18,710 nucleotides of DNA from Spirochaetia bacterium (GCA_009929055.1 SABI01000023.1:1-18710), one strand, 5' to 3'; shown: positions 7,146-16,100, counted from the stretch's first letter. The notes: generated by a model from the letters alone, not told the origin. Numbers and translations: made by a program.

Positions 7146-7412
7146 GTGAGTACGAGTATTAGACTAAAGCGTTTTGGATCAAAAAAGAGACCTTATTACA
7201 GATTAGTTGTAATTGATTCAAAAGCTGCACGAGACAGTCGTTCAATTGAAGAAGTGGGTCAATATCACCCAATCGAAGCAGAAGGTAAACAAGTAGTTTT
7301 GAAAGAAGATCGCATTAAAGAATGGATTGCACAAGGTGCACAACCATCAGCAACTGTGAAATCACTTTTAAACAAGCATCATATTACAATTGTTAGAACA
7401 CCGTTAGAATAG
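7146..7412 (+). CDS. rpsP: 30S ribosomal protein S16
   Basis: S16 is a small-subunit protein that binds 16S rRNA early in 30S assembly. The 88-residue sequence has the family pattern IRLKRFGSKKRPYYRLVV near the N-terminus, then ARDSRSIEEVGQYHP and RIKEWIAQGAQPSATVKSLL. The start is GTG, set by a perfect AGGAGG (7135-7140) five bases upstream; no ATG fits the family N-terminus. It heads the classic rpsP-khpA-rimM-trmD-rplS order. The spacing (24 bases from ffh, 16 to khpA) suggests one operon. Confidence 0.97.
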   Translation: MSTSIRLKRFGSKKRPYYRLVVIDSKAARDSRSIEEVGQYHPIEAEGKQVVLKEDRIKEWIAQGAQPSATVKSLLNKHHITIVRTPLE

Positions 7413-7428
7413 TTTAGGAGTAATTGCT

Positions 7429-7662
7429 GTGGAAAAAGAGTTAGTTGAATATATCGCAAAATCTCTCGTTGATTATCCCGATGAAGTGAGTGTAAACATG
7501 GTTGAAGGGGAACAGTCGACAATTATTGAATTGAAAGTTGCTCAAAGCGATGTAGGTAAGGTAATTGGTAAGAGTGGGAGAATTGCGAACGCCGTTCGCG
7601 TCATTCTTAATGCATCAGCAGCAAAAAACAACAAACACATACAGTTGGAAATTCTTGACTAA
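7429..7662 (+). CDS. khpA: KH-domain RNA-binding protein KhpA
   Basis: This 77-residue protein is essentially one KH domain with the GxxG loop in VIGKSGRIANAVRVIL (45-60; loop G47-G50). KhpA-type proteins bind RNA, often with KhpB/Jag, and affect cell division and envelope control in other bacteria; the role in spirochaetes is not established. The start is GTG with TAGGAG (7415-7420) eight bases upstream. The stop overlaps the rimM start in a TAATG junction, so translation of the two is likely coupled. The position between rpsP and rimM is the standard one for this gene. Confidence 0.93.
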   Translation: MEKELVEYIAKSLVDYPDEVSVNMVEGEQSTIIELKVAQSDVGKVIGKSGRIANAVRVILNASAAKNNKHIQLEILD

Positions 7663-8165
7663 TGCAGTATATAGCCACAGGGGTGCTTAGAGGCCCCCAC
7701 GGTCTTAAAGGTAGTATTAAACTCAAATCTTTCTCAGGTGAAGTAGCGCATCTTTTAGATATAAAAAAGGTGCAACTTCGTCATGGAACAGAAGTTCGTC
7801 TTTTTGAAGTGGATGAAGTTATTACTCATGGTGATGAACTCCTTATTCGCTTTAGGGGTATCGATTCTCCAGAGAAAGCAAGAACCTTAAACGGATGGGA
7901 ACTTTGGGTTGATCGAGAAGATGCCGCCCCTTTAGAACAAGGGGAATACTATAGTGCAGACCTCATGGACTCCTCTATAATTGTAGAGGGAGAAGTGGTA
8001 GGAAAAGTAGTAGCAATACTCGACGGACCCCAAGCACTACTGTTAGAAGTTAAGCACTCCGTAGGGGAGAAAACATCTCTTATCCCTTTTATGGCCCCAT
8101 TTATTGGGTTTGTCCATACACATGAGAAAGAGATAGAACTACTAGAGAAGGAACTTCTTTCATGA
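7662..8165 (+). CDS. rimM: Ribosome maturation factor RimM
   Basis: RimM assists late 30S assembly, binding S19 and helping maturation of the 16S rRNA head. The 167-residue length is typical. The N-terminal domain begins with TGVLRGPHGLKGSIKLKSF, close to the family's GxhGhkGexkv pattern, and contains ARTLNGWELWVDRED. The C-terminal PRC-barrel-like domain starts near EYYSADLMDSSI (about 98-109) and ends with the conserved IPFMAPFIGFVH. The start codon overlaps the khpA stop by one base, and the end overlaps trmD by four (ATGA), which points to coupled translation. Confidence 0.95.
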   Translation: MQYIATGVLRGPHGLKGSIKLKSFSGEVAHLLDIKKVQLRHGTEVRLFEVDEVITHGDELLIRFRGIDSPEKARTLNGWELWVDREDAAPLEQGEYYSADLMDSSIIVEGEVVGKVVAILDGPQALLLEVKHSVGEKTSLIPFMAPFIGFVHTHEKEIELLEKELLS

Positions 8166-8839
8166 ATTTTGATATTCTCACCCTTTTTCCAGAGATTGTC
8201 GATTCTTTTTTTACACAGTCGATTATGGCAAAAAGTGTTGAGAGTGAAAAGATTTCCTATAAAATTACGAATTTTAGAGATTTTGCTTTAGATAAACACC
8301 ATACTTGTGATGATACTCCCTACGGTGGAGGTGCTGGAATGGTGGTAAAGCCAGAACCATTAGGTGCTGCCCTTGAGAGTATTAAAGCAAAGGGGAAACG
8401 GGTATTATATCCGACTCCTAGTGGCAAGAAATTTACTCAAGAGTATGCTGCATCCCTTGCTAAAGAGAGTGACATAGTAATTATCTGTGGACGCTACGAG
8501 GGGATTGACCAAAGAATCATTGACCTGTATGTTGATGACGAGATTTGTATAGGTGATTATGTAATCAGTAGTGGCGAAGTAGCTGCACTTGTAATCATTG
8601 ATGCTGTCTACCGTCTTGTTGATGGGGTTATTAATAGTGATTCCTTAGTAGAAGAGAGTTTTACTGATGGATTATTAGAATATCCTCACTATACAAGACC
8701 CGTAACCTATTGCTCAAGAAGCGTTCCTGATGTATTATTGTCGGGTCATCATGCGAATATTGAGAAATGGCGGATGGAAAAAAGAATTGAAAAGACGCGT
8801 GCTATGCGTCCTGATTTATTAGAAAAACGCCATACTTAG
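8162..8839 (+). CDS. trmD: tRNA (guanine-N1-)-methyltransferase TrmD
   Basis: TrmD methylates G37 next to the anticodon, using S-adenosylmethionine, and prevents +1 frameshifting. It is a SPOUT-class enzyme with a trefoil knot and works as a dimer. At 225 residues it is slightly shorter than many. Visible motifs are FDILTLFPEI at the N-terminus, CDDTPYGGGAGMVVKPEPL (49-67), CGRYEGIDQR (109-118), IGDYVISSGE (130-139, the SAM-binding knot) and DGLLEYPHYTRP (169-180), where D169 matches the catalytic aspartate of the E. coli enzyme. VLLSGHH and IEKWR follow. The ATG overlaps the rimM stop (ATGA). It precedes rplS by 60 bases. Confidence 0.96.
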   Translation: MNFDILTLFPEIVDSFFTQSIMAKSVESEKISYKITNFRDFALDKHHTCDDTPYGGGAGMVVKPEPLGAALESIKAKGKRVLYPTPSGKKFTQEYAASLAKESDIVIICGRYEGIDQRIIDLYVDDEICIGDYVISSGEVAALVIIDAVYRLVDGVINSDSLVEESFTDGLLEYPHYTRPVTYCSRSVPDVLLSGHHANIEKWRMEKRIEKTRAMRPDLLEKRHT

Positions 8840-8884
8840 AATGGCAACATAGAACTTAGTTGAAAAAGAAACCATATAGTGCGA

Positions 8885-8890
8885 AGGGGA
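8885..8890 (+). promoter_or_regulatory. Shine-Dalgarno that sets the rplS start
   Basis: AGGGGA lies nine bases before ATG 8900. It sits inside the longer reading that begins at GTG 8879, so the shorter start is favoured. Confidence 0.65.
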
Positions 8891-8899
8891 CTGAAGAAG

Positions 8900-9253
8900 A
8901 TGGATGTTATTAAGGCAATCGAAACTGAACAGATGAAAGAAAATTTAGACGTATATAGAGTTGGTGACACTGTTAAAGTCTATTTTAAAATTAAAGAAGG
9001 CGATAAAGAGAGAATTCAGATTTATGAAGGTCTTGTTATTGCATTTAATAATGGTGGGATTCGTAAGACTGTAACCATAAGAAAGAATTCATATGGTGTT
9101 GGTGTTGAAAGAATTTTTCCTGTTCACTCACCTCGAGTTGAAAGAGTTGAAGTAGTAAGACGTGGACGAGTAAGAAGAGCAAAACTCTACTATATTCGTG
9201 GTAAAATCGGTAAAGCTGCTAAAGTTCAAGAACTTATCATTAAAAAAAGATAA
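8900..9253 (+). CDS. rplS: 50S ribosomal protein L19
   Basis: L19 sits at the subunit interface of the large subunit. From ATG 8900 it has 117 residues, the usual size. It begins MDVIKAIETEQMKENLD and continues with the family motifs YRVGDTVKVYFKI, RIQIYEGLVIA, TVTIRKNSYGVGVERIFPVHSP and the basic C-terminus RRGRVRRAKLYYIRG. A GTG at 8879 would add seven basic residues not expected in the family, and AGGGGA at 8885-8890 fits ATG 8900. It is the last gene of the smc-to-rplS run, and a hairpin terminator follows at 9290. Confidence 0.96.
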   Translation: MDVIKAIETEQMKENLDVYRVGDTVKVYFKIKEGDKERIQIYEGLVIAFNNGGIRKTVTIRKNSYGVGVERIFPVHSPRVERVEVVRRGRVRRAKLYYIRGKIGKAAKVQELIIKKR

Positions 9254-9289
9254 TATAACTTTTTTAGAGTATATGTTACTCAGATGTAA

Positions 9290-9323
9290 AGGGGCAGTTA
9301 ATCTGCCCTTATTTCTGTTTTTA
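9290..9323 (+). terminator. Rho-independent terminator after rplS
   Basis: GGGCAG (9292-9297) pairs with CTGCCC (9303-9308) around a TTAAT loop, and two further pairs (G-T, A-T) extend the stem. A T-rich tail follows (9309-9322). It closes the ffh/ribosomal operon 37 bases after the rplS stop. Confidence 0.8.
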
Positions 9324-9368
9324 TTGACAAAATATTGCAATTTGTAGATAAGTGAAGTAAAGTATAAT
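9324..9368 (+). promoter_or_regulatory. Putative promoter region for the 9404-11680 gene run
   Basis: A perfect TTGACA (9324-9329) and a perfect TATAAT (9363-9368) are both present but are 33 bases apart, too far to be one promoter. TTGACA pairs at 17 bases with GATAAG (9347-9352), and TATAAT pairs at 16 bases with a weak TTTGTA (9341-9346). One or both could act. The position just after the rplS terminator supports a new transcript starting here. Confidence 0.45.
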
Positions 9369-9403
9369 CAAGAAGGTCATGTTTAAAGGGAATGTAAGCT
9401 ATT

Positions 9404-9892
9404 ATGGCAAAACAAGAGACAGGGAAAAAAGAAACTACCTCTTTTCAAGATGTAAATCCTAAAAAGAGACGCAGACGAAATAAACAACAACAACTTAAAA
9501 AGAGTGCTAAAGAACACGTAGTTGAAAAAAATCAAAGATCTGCCGTAGAAAAAAAGAAAATTCCTTCCTCTGTTCCAACTAATATTAAAGTTCCCCGCGT
9601 GATAGAACCTCTTCCAATGTGTAATATTTGTGGCAAACCAATTCAAGGGATTGCTCAAGCTATTAGTGGCCCTACAAAAGAAGAGATAAACCACTTCGAT
9701 TGTGTATTGAGGAAAATTACAGAAGATGAAAAAGTGATGCCCCCAAGAAAAGTTTCTTATATTGGAAAAGGAACCTTTGCAATTATTGATACAGATGAAA
9801 ATGGAGCTTTAGTCTTTACTAAAAGAATTATATTTGAGTCTCCTGAACATTTTGATGCATATAAAAAATTTGTTGAAGAGCAAAAAAGGTAG
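9404..9892 (+). CDS. Uncharacterised basic protein with CxxC/HxxC putative zinc site
   Basis: I do not recognise this gene by name. The 162-residue product has a strongly basic, probably disordered N-terminal third (residues 1-60, with KKRRRRNKQQQLKK at 20-33). A compact domain follows at about 65-160. In it C73-x2-C76 (MCNICGKPI) and H97-x2-C100 (NHFDC) could bind one zinc, as in a treble-clef or zinc-ribbon fold. The domain continues with RKVSYIGKGTFAIID and ends with a helix. The basic tail together with a zinc finger suggests an RNA or ribosome partner (inference). It has its own upstream promoter region, an AAAGGG ribosome-binding stretch (9385-9390), and ends 4 bases before coaD, so it is co-transcribed with coaD, rpmF, acpP and rnc. 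Codon use resembles the neighbours. Confidence 0.75.
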   Translation: MAKQETGKKETTSFQDVNPKKRRRRNKQQQLKKSAKEHVVEKNQRSAVEKKKIPSSVPTNIKVPRVIEPLPMCNICGKPIQGIAQAISGPTKEEINHFDCVLRKITEDEKVMPPRKVSYIGKGTFAIIDTDENGALVFTKRIIFESPEHFDAYKKFVEEQKR

Positions 9893-9896
9893 AGAG

Positions 9897-10391
9897 ATGG
9901 AACAGAACGTGAAAGCAATGCTACCAGGAACCTTTGACCCTCCAACAAATGGTCATATTAACTTAATAGAGAGGACAAGTCGTCTCTTTAGTACCCTTGA
10001 TGTTGTTGTTGCCGAAAACATTAATAAGGTATGTGTGTTTAACGCTGATGAGAGGATGAAAATGCTTAAAGAGCTTACTTCTCATTTGCCCAATGTGAAT
10101 GTTATGATTCATAGAGGACTTATTGTTGATTACGCAAAGAAAAACAATATATCTGTGATGGTGAGGGGAGTAAGAGCCCTTGTTGATTTTGGTTATGAGT
10201 TTGAACTTGCTATGACGAATAAACAACTCTATCCATCCTTAGAAGTATTGTTTTTACCCACTGATCCTAAGTTTTTTGTTCTCCGATCTTCCGCAATTAA
10301 AGAGATGGCAGCCTATGGTGCAGATATCAGTACTATGGTCCCTAAAATTGTGAGTGATTTACTAACAGATAGAGTGAAGATGTTGACATAA
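9897..10391 (+). CDS. coaD: Phosphopantetheine adenylyltransferase
   Basis: CoaD transfers AMP from ATP to 4'-phosphopantetheine, the step before the last in coenzyme A synthesis. From ATG 9897 it has 164 residues, the normal length, and belongs to the nucleotidyltransferase (Rossmann) superfamily. Motifs are LPGTFDPPTNGH (with the T-x-GH nucleotide-binding site), VRGVRALVDFGYEFELAMTN for substrate binding, and LRSSAIKEMAAYGADISTMVP for ATP binding near the end. The frame is open upstream to 9834, but that stretch overlaps the preceding gene in another frame. GTG 9912 (159 residues) is a possible shorter start. CoA supply is thematically close to acpP two genes downstream. Confidence 0.94.
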   Translation: MEQNVKAMLPGTFDPPTNGHINLIERTSRLFSTLDVVVAENINKVCVFNADERMKMLKELTSHLPNVNVMIHRGLIVDYAKKNNISVMVRGVRALVDFGYEFELAMTNKQLYPSLEVLFLPTDPKFFVLRSSAIKEMAAYGADISTMVPKIVSDLLTDRVKMLT

Positions 10392-10447
10392 AAGGGCATT
10401 TTCGTTATTCTCATCAAAGCACTTTTACCAACAAAGAGGTTTTAATT

Positions 10448-10636
10448 ATGGCAGTACCTAAACGTAAGACGTCCAAAGCAAGAGCAGCAAACAGAAAGTC
10501 TGTTAACATGCGTCTCACTATTCCCACATTATCAGTTTGTGGAACATGCGGAAATATCGTAGTTCCTCATAGAGTATGTCCAAAATGTGGATTTTATCGC
10601 GGAAAACAAGTTATTGAAACAGAAAAAATGGCTTAA
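10448..10636 (+). CDS. rpmF: 50S ribosomal protein L32 (zinc-binding form)
   Basis: The 62-residue protein begins MAVPKRKTSKARAANRKS, the L32 N-terminus, and contains two cysteine pairs, C31-x2-C34 and C44-x2-C47, which bind zinc in this form of L32. Zinc-free paralogues exist in some bacteria, and this one is the zinc-dependent type. An AAGAGG Shine-Dalgarno (10434-10439) precedes the ATG. In many bacteria rpmF is followed by plsX and fab genes; here acpP comes directly after it. Confidence 0.96.
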   Translation: MAVPKRKTSKARAANRKSVNMRLTIPTLSVCGTCGNIVVPHRVCPKCGFYRGKQVIETEKMA

Positions 10637-10678
10637 TATATATAGACTTGGTTCTCACCTATACGAGGAGGAAATGTA

Positions 10679-10921
10679 ATGGATTCAAATGAAGTTTTCG
10701 AAAAAGTTAAAAGTTTAATTGCTGAAAAGTTAGAAGTTGAAGATAGTAAAATCACCCTTGATTCTTCTTTTAGAAAAGATCTTGGTGCCGATTCTCTTGA
10801 TACATATGAATTAGTATATGCTATTGAAGAAGAATTAGGTGTATCAATACCTGACGAAAAAGCAAATGATTTTGAAACTGTACGTAATGCAGTAGATTTC
10901 TTATCTACATTATTGAAGTAA
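10679..10921 (+). CDS. acpP: Acyl carrier protein
   Basis: ACP carries growing fatty acyl chains on a 4'-phosphopantetheine arm. The 80-residue acidic protein has the attachment motif LGADSLD with Ser39 as the modified residue. It is followed by TYELVYAIEEELGVSIPDE, the usual helix II and III region. A strong AGGAGG (10666-10671) precedes the ATG at a good distance. The sequence DSLDTYEL departs slightly from the common DSLDxVEL. It lies between rpmF and rnc; the acpP-rnc pairing is common in bacteria. Confidence 0.96.
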   Translation: MDSNEVFEKVKSLIAEKLEVEDSKITLDSSFRKDLGADSLDTYELVYAIEEELGVSIPDEKANDFETVRNAVDFLSTLLK

Positions 10922-10933
10922 ATCTCTCTCTGT

Positions 10934-11680
10934 ATGCCTAGACCACTTAAAAAATCTACATACATTGGAGCTCCTTCTGTTTCTCCTATGAGAAAAAAGG
11001 AGCTCTCTTTATTTGAAAAACAAGCATCTATTCATTTTAAAAGTATAGAACTTCTCAATCTAGCCTTTTCTCATAGGTCGTTTGCCAATGAAAGCCACGA
11101 TAGTGTAGATAACAATGAAAGGCTCGAGTTTTTAGGTGATAGCGTTCTTGGTCTAGTCGTTTCAACCTGGCTCTTTCTCAACTTACCAGAGCTTGATGAA
11201 GGGGACTTTTCTCGAATAAAATCGTTTGTTGTTTCTGAAGATAGTTTAGCAGAAATTGCTAAGAATCTAAGGGTAGATAATTTTATTTTAATCGGAAAAG
11301 GGGAAGAGTTTAGTGGTGGTCGAAGTAAAAAAGCTCTATTAGCTGACTGTATGGAAGCTATATTTGGAGCATATTTTCTCGATTCTGGCTATAAAGCTGC
11401 TACTGAATTAATCCAAAACCTCCTTGTTCCACAAATACACACCGTCCTTGAAAACAAACACCGAAAAGATTATAAAACTCTTTTGCAGGAATTTGTCCAA
11501 AAGAAATATAAAACATATCCTAAGTATAACGTGGTGAAAAAGACAGGTCCTGAACATGACAATACCTTCTGGGTAGAAGTAATCATTCAGAAAAAAACAT
11601 TTGGGCCAGCGAGTGGAAACAACAAAAAAGAGGGCGAACAGGCAGCAGCTAAAATTGCCTTTGAAGTCCTTTCAAAATAA
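10934..11680 (+). CDS. rnc: Ribonuclease III
   Basis: RNase III cleaves double-stranded RNA and processes the rRNA precursor. The 248-residue protein has the catalytic domain (about 25-170) with the signature NERLEFLGDSVLG (61-73; E62, E65 and D69) and ADCMEAIFGAYFLD (137-150; D138 and E141). A dsRNA-binding domain follows (about 178-248), ending GNNKKEGEQAAAKIAFEVL. The N-terminal 20 residues are an extra basic extension. No Shine-Dalgarno is visible before ATG 10934, 12 bases after acpP, so translation is probably coupled; ATG 10988 (MRKKELSLFEK) is an alternative start. The 3' end overlaps cca on the other strand by nine bases. Confidence 0.95.
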   Translation: MPRPLKKSTYIGAPSVSPMRKKELSLFEKQASIHFKSIELLNLAFSHRSFANESHDSVDNNERLEFLGDSVLGLVVSTWLFLNLPELDEGDFSRIKSFVVSEDSLAEIAKNLRVDNFILIGKGEEFSGGRSKKALLADCMEAIFGAYFLDSGYKAATELIQNLLVPQIHTVLENKHRKDYKTLLQEFVQKKYKTYPKYNVVKKTGPEHDNTFWVEVIIQKKTFGPASGNNKKEGEQAAAKIAFEVLSK

Positions 11681-13027
11681 ATTTACCCTTAGTTTGTAAA
11701 ATCTTTCAGCAATAGTTAACAACTTCTCTTTCTCATTATTACTAGGGTCATCTAATACAGTTTCAAATAACTCTTTTAATAGTAAGCCTATTACAGGCCC
11801 TTTTGGAATCCCTATTCCAATAAGATCATTTCCATTAACTTTCAAATCTTTCATACTAAACGCATGTTGGCTAAGAAGCTCTTTTTCAATTCTTTTTTTA
11901 AATTCAACTAAAATTTCTTTTTTATTTATTCCATTAGTTGCAATCCCATCAGCAATTCTGAGAGCAAACAAATCATCTATGTGCTCTATTCCCACCCGTG
12001 CAATAAACCGTCTTATTGCGGCATCACTCATATCGCTGGTGTAATGCAACATGTGGTGTTTTATAAGGTGGAGGACTTTATGTATCTCAGCATTTGAACA
12101 TTTTATCCTTAACATCAACTCTTTTGCCATCTTTAAAGAGGCTTTTTCATGATCATAGAATGTGACATTTCCATATTCATCTATCTTCTTAGTAACAGGC
12201 TTTCCAATATCATGTAAGAGGGCAGAAAGGCGAATAAGAACATCACTTTGAGGGGCATTATCGAGGGCATAGAGGTTGTGATCAAGGACATCTGCTTTAT
12301 GTTCCCCTTTTTGGCTCACCCCTTTTCCTATACTGAGTTCTGGAAAAAGGAGGGCTAATATTCCACACTCATCCATTATCTTAAAAGCAATACTAGGACG
12401 CCTTGAAGCTAATATCTTAAAGAGTTCGATATGAATTCTCTCCCCTGAAATAGTAGAGAGGGATGAGTGTAATTTCTTTATAGCAGAGAGAGTGTTCTCT
12501 TCAATAGTAAATTCTAGGGTAGAAGCAAACCTGCAGGCTCTCATCATCCTTAGGGCATCTTCACTAAATCGTGTTTCAGGATCTCCAATAGCACGAATAA
12601 GACGTTTTTGTATATCAATAAGCCCTTCGTGGAGATCAATAAGTTCACCACTTATCACATTCACAGCTAGGGCGTTCATCGTGAAATCACGCCTTTTTAA
12701 GTCTTCTTCTATACTACCAATGAACGAGACACTTTTTGGTCTTCTGTTATCGAGATATTCGTCATCACTTCTAAATGTGGTAACTTCAAATTGTTCTCCC
12801 TTAAAAAGGACTGTCACCGTTCCATGATCTATTCCTGTCGGAATTACCTTATAAAACAACGATGTGACTTCAAGGGGAGTAGCATCTGTTGCAAAGTCCA
12901 TATCGGTAATGTCTCTATGTAAAACCCAATCTCTCACACACCCCCCTACAATAAAGAGGGAGAAATTTCTCTTAGTAAAATAAGAGGCAAATTGTGTAAC
13001 TGTTGAGCTTATAGGGAATTTTCTCAT
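11672..13027 (-). CDS. cca: CCA-adding tRNA nucleotidyltransferase with HD domain
   Basis: This enzyme belongs to the class II nucleotidyltransferases that build or repair the CCA end of tRNA. The 451-residue product shows the catalytic core FIVGGCVRD (25-33) and DMDFATDA (42-49; D42 and D44 as metal ligands), then RRDFTMNALA (112-121) and the EDALRMMRACRFA neck motif (156-168). A C-terminal HD phosphohydrolase domain has LLHDIGKP (271-277 region; H272, D273) and FYDHEKAS. CCA enzymes and bacterial poly(A) polymerase are hard to separate by eye. With no other candidate in view, CCA addition is the likelier role. The start is ATG 13027, with AAGGATGAG about 11 bases upstream. It is divergent from ileS and convergent with rnc. 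Confidence 0.9.
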   Translation of the reverse strand: MRKFPISSTVTQFASYFTKRNFSLFIVGGCVRDWVLHRDITDMDFATDATPLEVTSLFYKVIPTGIDHGTVTVLFKGEQFEVTTFRSDDEYLDNRRPKSVSFIGSIEEDLKRRDFTMNALAVNVISGELIDLHEGLIDIQKRLIRAIGDPETRFSEDALRMMRACRFASTLEFTIEENTLSAIKKLHSSLSTISGERIHIELFKILASRRPSIAFKIMDECGILALLFPELSIGKGVSQKGEHKADVLDHNLYALDNAPQSDVLIRLSALLHDIGKPVTKKIDEYGNVTFYDHEKASLKMAKELMLRIKCSNAEIHKVLHLIKHHMLHYTSDMSDAAIRRFIARVGIEHIDDLFALRIADGIATNGINKKEILVEFKKRIEKELLSQHAFSMKDLKVNGNDLIGIGIPKGPVIGLLLKELFETVLDDPSNNEKEKLLTIAERFYKLRVNLF

Positions 13028-13069
13028 GTACGTATGCTACTCATCCTTATAACTCTCTGTCAATACAGA

Positions 13070-13098
13070 TTGAATAATCACACTAAAATGTCTATGAT
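13070..13098 (+). promoter_or_regulatory. Putative sigma-70 promoter of ileS
   Basis: TTGAAT (13070-13075) and TATGAT (13093-13098) are separated by 17 bases. A start near 13105 gives a leader of about 50 bases, too short for a T-box. It would drive ileS, the lipoprotein and the FmdB-type gene. Confidence 0.55.
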
Positions 13099-13155
13099 AA
13101 CACATTAAAATTTGTCGTATTAAGTAATTTAATCGTGAACTAAGGAGCTCGTTGT

Positions 13156-16100
13156 ATGTTTAAACCGGTAGATAGTAAGGCTGACTTTCCAAAGATGGAG
13201 GAGAAAATCCAACAATTTTGGGAAAATCATGATATTTATAAAAAATCTGTAGAAAACCGAAGTGAAGATAACGAATATGTATTTTATGATGGCCCCCCTT
13301 TTGCGACAGGTCTTCCTCACTTTGGTCACTTAGTCCCTGGTACGATTAAAGACCTTTATCCGCGCTACCAAACTATGAAAGGGAAGAGGGTAAATAGACG
13401 TTTTGGATGGGACTGTCACGGCCTACCAGTTGAACACGAAATCGAAAAAGCCCTTCAAATTAGTGGCCATAATGCTATCGAAGAGTATGGAGTTGCTAAG
13501 TTTAATGAACAATGCAGATCTATTGTCCTCAGATATACAAGTGAATGGGAAGCTACTATTAATAGAATGGGGCGTTGGGTTGACTTTGAACACGGATACA
13601 GAACAATGGACACCTCTTATATGGAATCTATTTGGTGGGTATTTAAAACTCTTTATGAAAAGGGTCTCATCTATGAAGGATATAATGTTCTTCCTTACTC
13701 TCCTAGTCTCGCGACTCCTTTATCAAACTTTGAAGTAAACCTTGGTGGATACCAAGATGTGGTTGACCAAGCGATAACAGTGCGTTTTAAAGTTGATTCA
13801 ATGGAGGATACCTATTTCCTTGCTTGGACTACTACCCCTTGGACTCTTCCCTCTAACCTTGCCCTTGCCCTTGGTCCTGAAATTATATATGTGAAAGTAA
13901 AAGATCTTGCTGAAGGTGTCTATTATATCCTTGGAGAAGAGAGACTCAGTCACTACTATCCATCAACTGATACCTATGAAATTAGTGAGCGCTATGTAGG
14001 TAAAGATTTAGCTCACCTCTCATATGAACCTTTATTCCCCTATTTTGCCAACCTTAAGAAAGATGGTGCATTTATTACCGTCTTAGGGGATTATGTTACA
14101 ACTGAAGATGGATGTGGAATCGTTCACACCGCCCCAGGGTTTGGTGAAGATGACTACCAAGTTCTTAAAGGGACAGGGATTCCTGTAGTAGTTCCTATTG
14201 ATGATGATGCTAAATTTACAAGTGAAGTGACTGATTTTGAAGGGTTATTTGTAAAAGATGCCGACAGTAAAATCATTGCCTACTTAAAGGAACATAAAAA
14301 GTTAGTTAAAAGAGAAAACTATTTACACCCATACCCCTTTTGTTATAGAACCCATACCCCCCTTATCTACAGAGCAATGTCTTGCTGGTATGTCGATGTT
14401 ACTAAGATTAAGCAGGTGATGCTCGATAGCAATGATCAAATCTATTGGATGCCTGGCCACTTAAAACATGGAAGATTTGGAAAGTGGTTAGAGGGAGCGA
14501 GAGACTGGGCAATAAGTAGAAACCGTTTCTGGGGAAACCCAATCCCTGTGTGGAAAAGTGATGAGGGTGACCACATTGAAGTAATTGGCTCTATTGAGGA
14601 ATTATATGAAAAGAGTGGAGTGAGGGTAGATGACCTACACAAACACTTTGTAGATGAAATCACCTGGCCTAGTCCTGATGGTAAGGGGACCATGAGACGA
14701 ATTGCCGATGTCTTAGACTGCTGGTTTGAGTCTGGTTCGATGCCATACGCTCAAAACCACTATCCCTTTGAAAATAAAGAATTTGTTGAAGAGCACTTTC
14801 CAGCTGACTTTATTTGTGAAGGACTCGATCAAACTCGTGGGTGGTTTTATACTCTCGTTATTATTGGGGCAGCTCTATTTGAAAAACCTGCATTCTACAA
14901 CTGTGTTACAAACGGAATCGTCCTTAACGCAGATGGTAAAAAGATGTCAAAATCTTTAAGAAATTACTCAGACCCTATGGACTTGGTGGATCAGTATGGA
15001 GCTGATGCCTTGAGATTTACCTTAATGAATAGCGCTGTAACTAGGGGAGAAGATTTAAAATTCTCAGAAGATGGAGTAAAGGATGTCTTGAAAACTCTCA
15101 TTATTCCCCTTTGGAACGCTTACTCATTCTTTATCACCTATGCAAACATTGATGGGTATGAAGCCTCTACTACTGATTTTGAAGATTTACAGAACCCTAT
15201 GGATCGCTGGATAGTTTCTTTAAGTGAAGCTTTGATTGAAGAAGTAACTACTGCGTGGGATCTCTATGAGACCCAAAGAGGGTGTTCAGCAATTGTCTCT
15301 TTTATCGATTCCCTTAATAATTGGTATATCAGACGAAGCAGAAGAAGATTCTGGAGAAGTGAGAATGATGGAGATAAAAAACAGGCCTACGATACCCTCT
15401 ATAATGTCTTAATGAGATTAGTAAGTGTTGCTGCTCCTGTAATTCCTTTTACAACTGAAGAGATCTTCCTCAATTTAAAAAATAAAGAGATGGTCGAATC
15501 TGTTCACCTTGCTGATTTCCCCCTCTATGCAGCCACTAATCGTGATATAGAGCTTGAAAAGAAAATGGCCCTTACCCGTAAAGCTATTACTATGGGGAGA
15601 TCATTGCGAGCAACACATAACCTTAAAACACGACAACCTCTTTCTACCCTCTACTTGGTAACTATTAATGATGAAGATAGAGCTATATTGGAAGAGATGA
15701 GTTCTATTATTGATGAAGAACTGAATGTAAAACAGATTGTAATTCAAAAGAATGAAAATTCTCTTGTTACCTATGATGCAAAAGCCAACTTCAAAATACT
15801 CGGGAAACAACTTGGTAAAGATATGAAAGAAGTTGCCCAAGTCATTGCAGAACTCGACAGCGCTACAATTGACTCTCTTTTAAAAGGGAACACTAAAATC
15901 ATCTCATATTCAAATAAAGAGATTACTATTACAATTGATGATATCATCGTCAGTAGAAATGAAATGGCTCATAAGAAGATTCTTAATGAAGGAGAGCTTA
16001 CTGTTGGTTTTGATACTGAAATTACCCACGAATTATATCTTGAAGGAATTGCTCGAGATATAGTAAGAGGAGTACAGAACCTGAGAAAAGAATCAGGGTT

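Noticed and set aside
8879..8899. GTG start adding seven residues to L19
   Set aside because: ATG 8900 has a well-placed AGGGGA and gives the family N-terminus MDVIKAIE.
9324..9368. A single perfect promoter made of TTGACA (9324) and TATAAT (9363)
   Set aside because: The spacing is 33 bases, about twice what sigma-70 accepts; each box must pair with a weaker partner.
9834..9896. Longer coaD start
   Set aside because: It would overlap 59 bases of the preceding gene and adds residues not found in CoaD; ATG 9897 gives the normal length.
12492..12827. Plus-strand open frame opposite cca
   Set aside because: It is a shadow of the cca coding strand with no ribosome-binding site or recognisable domain.
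13028..13155. T-box or other leader riboswitch before ileS
   Set aside because: The leader after the likely promoter is only about 50 bases, and no T-box core or terminator hairpin is present.
13403..13738. Second-frame open reading inside ileS
   Set aside because: It lies fully within the conserved catalytic part of ileS and has no family features.
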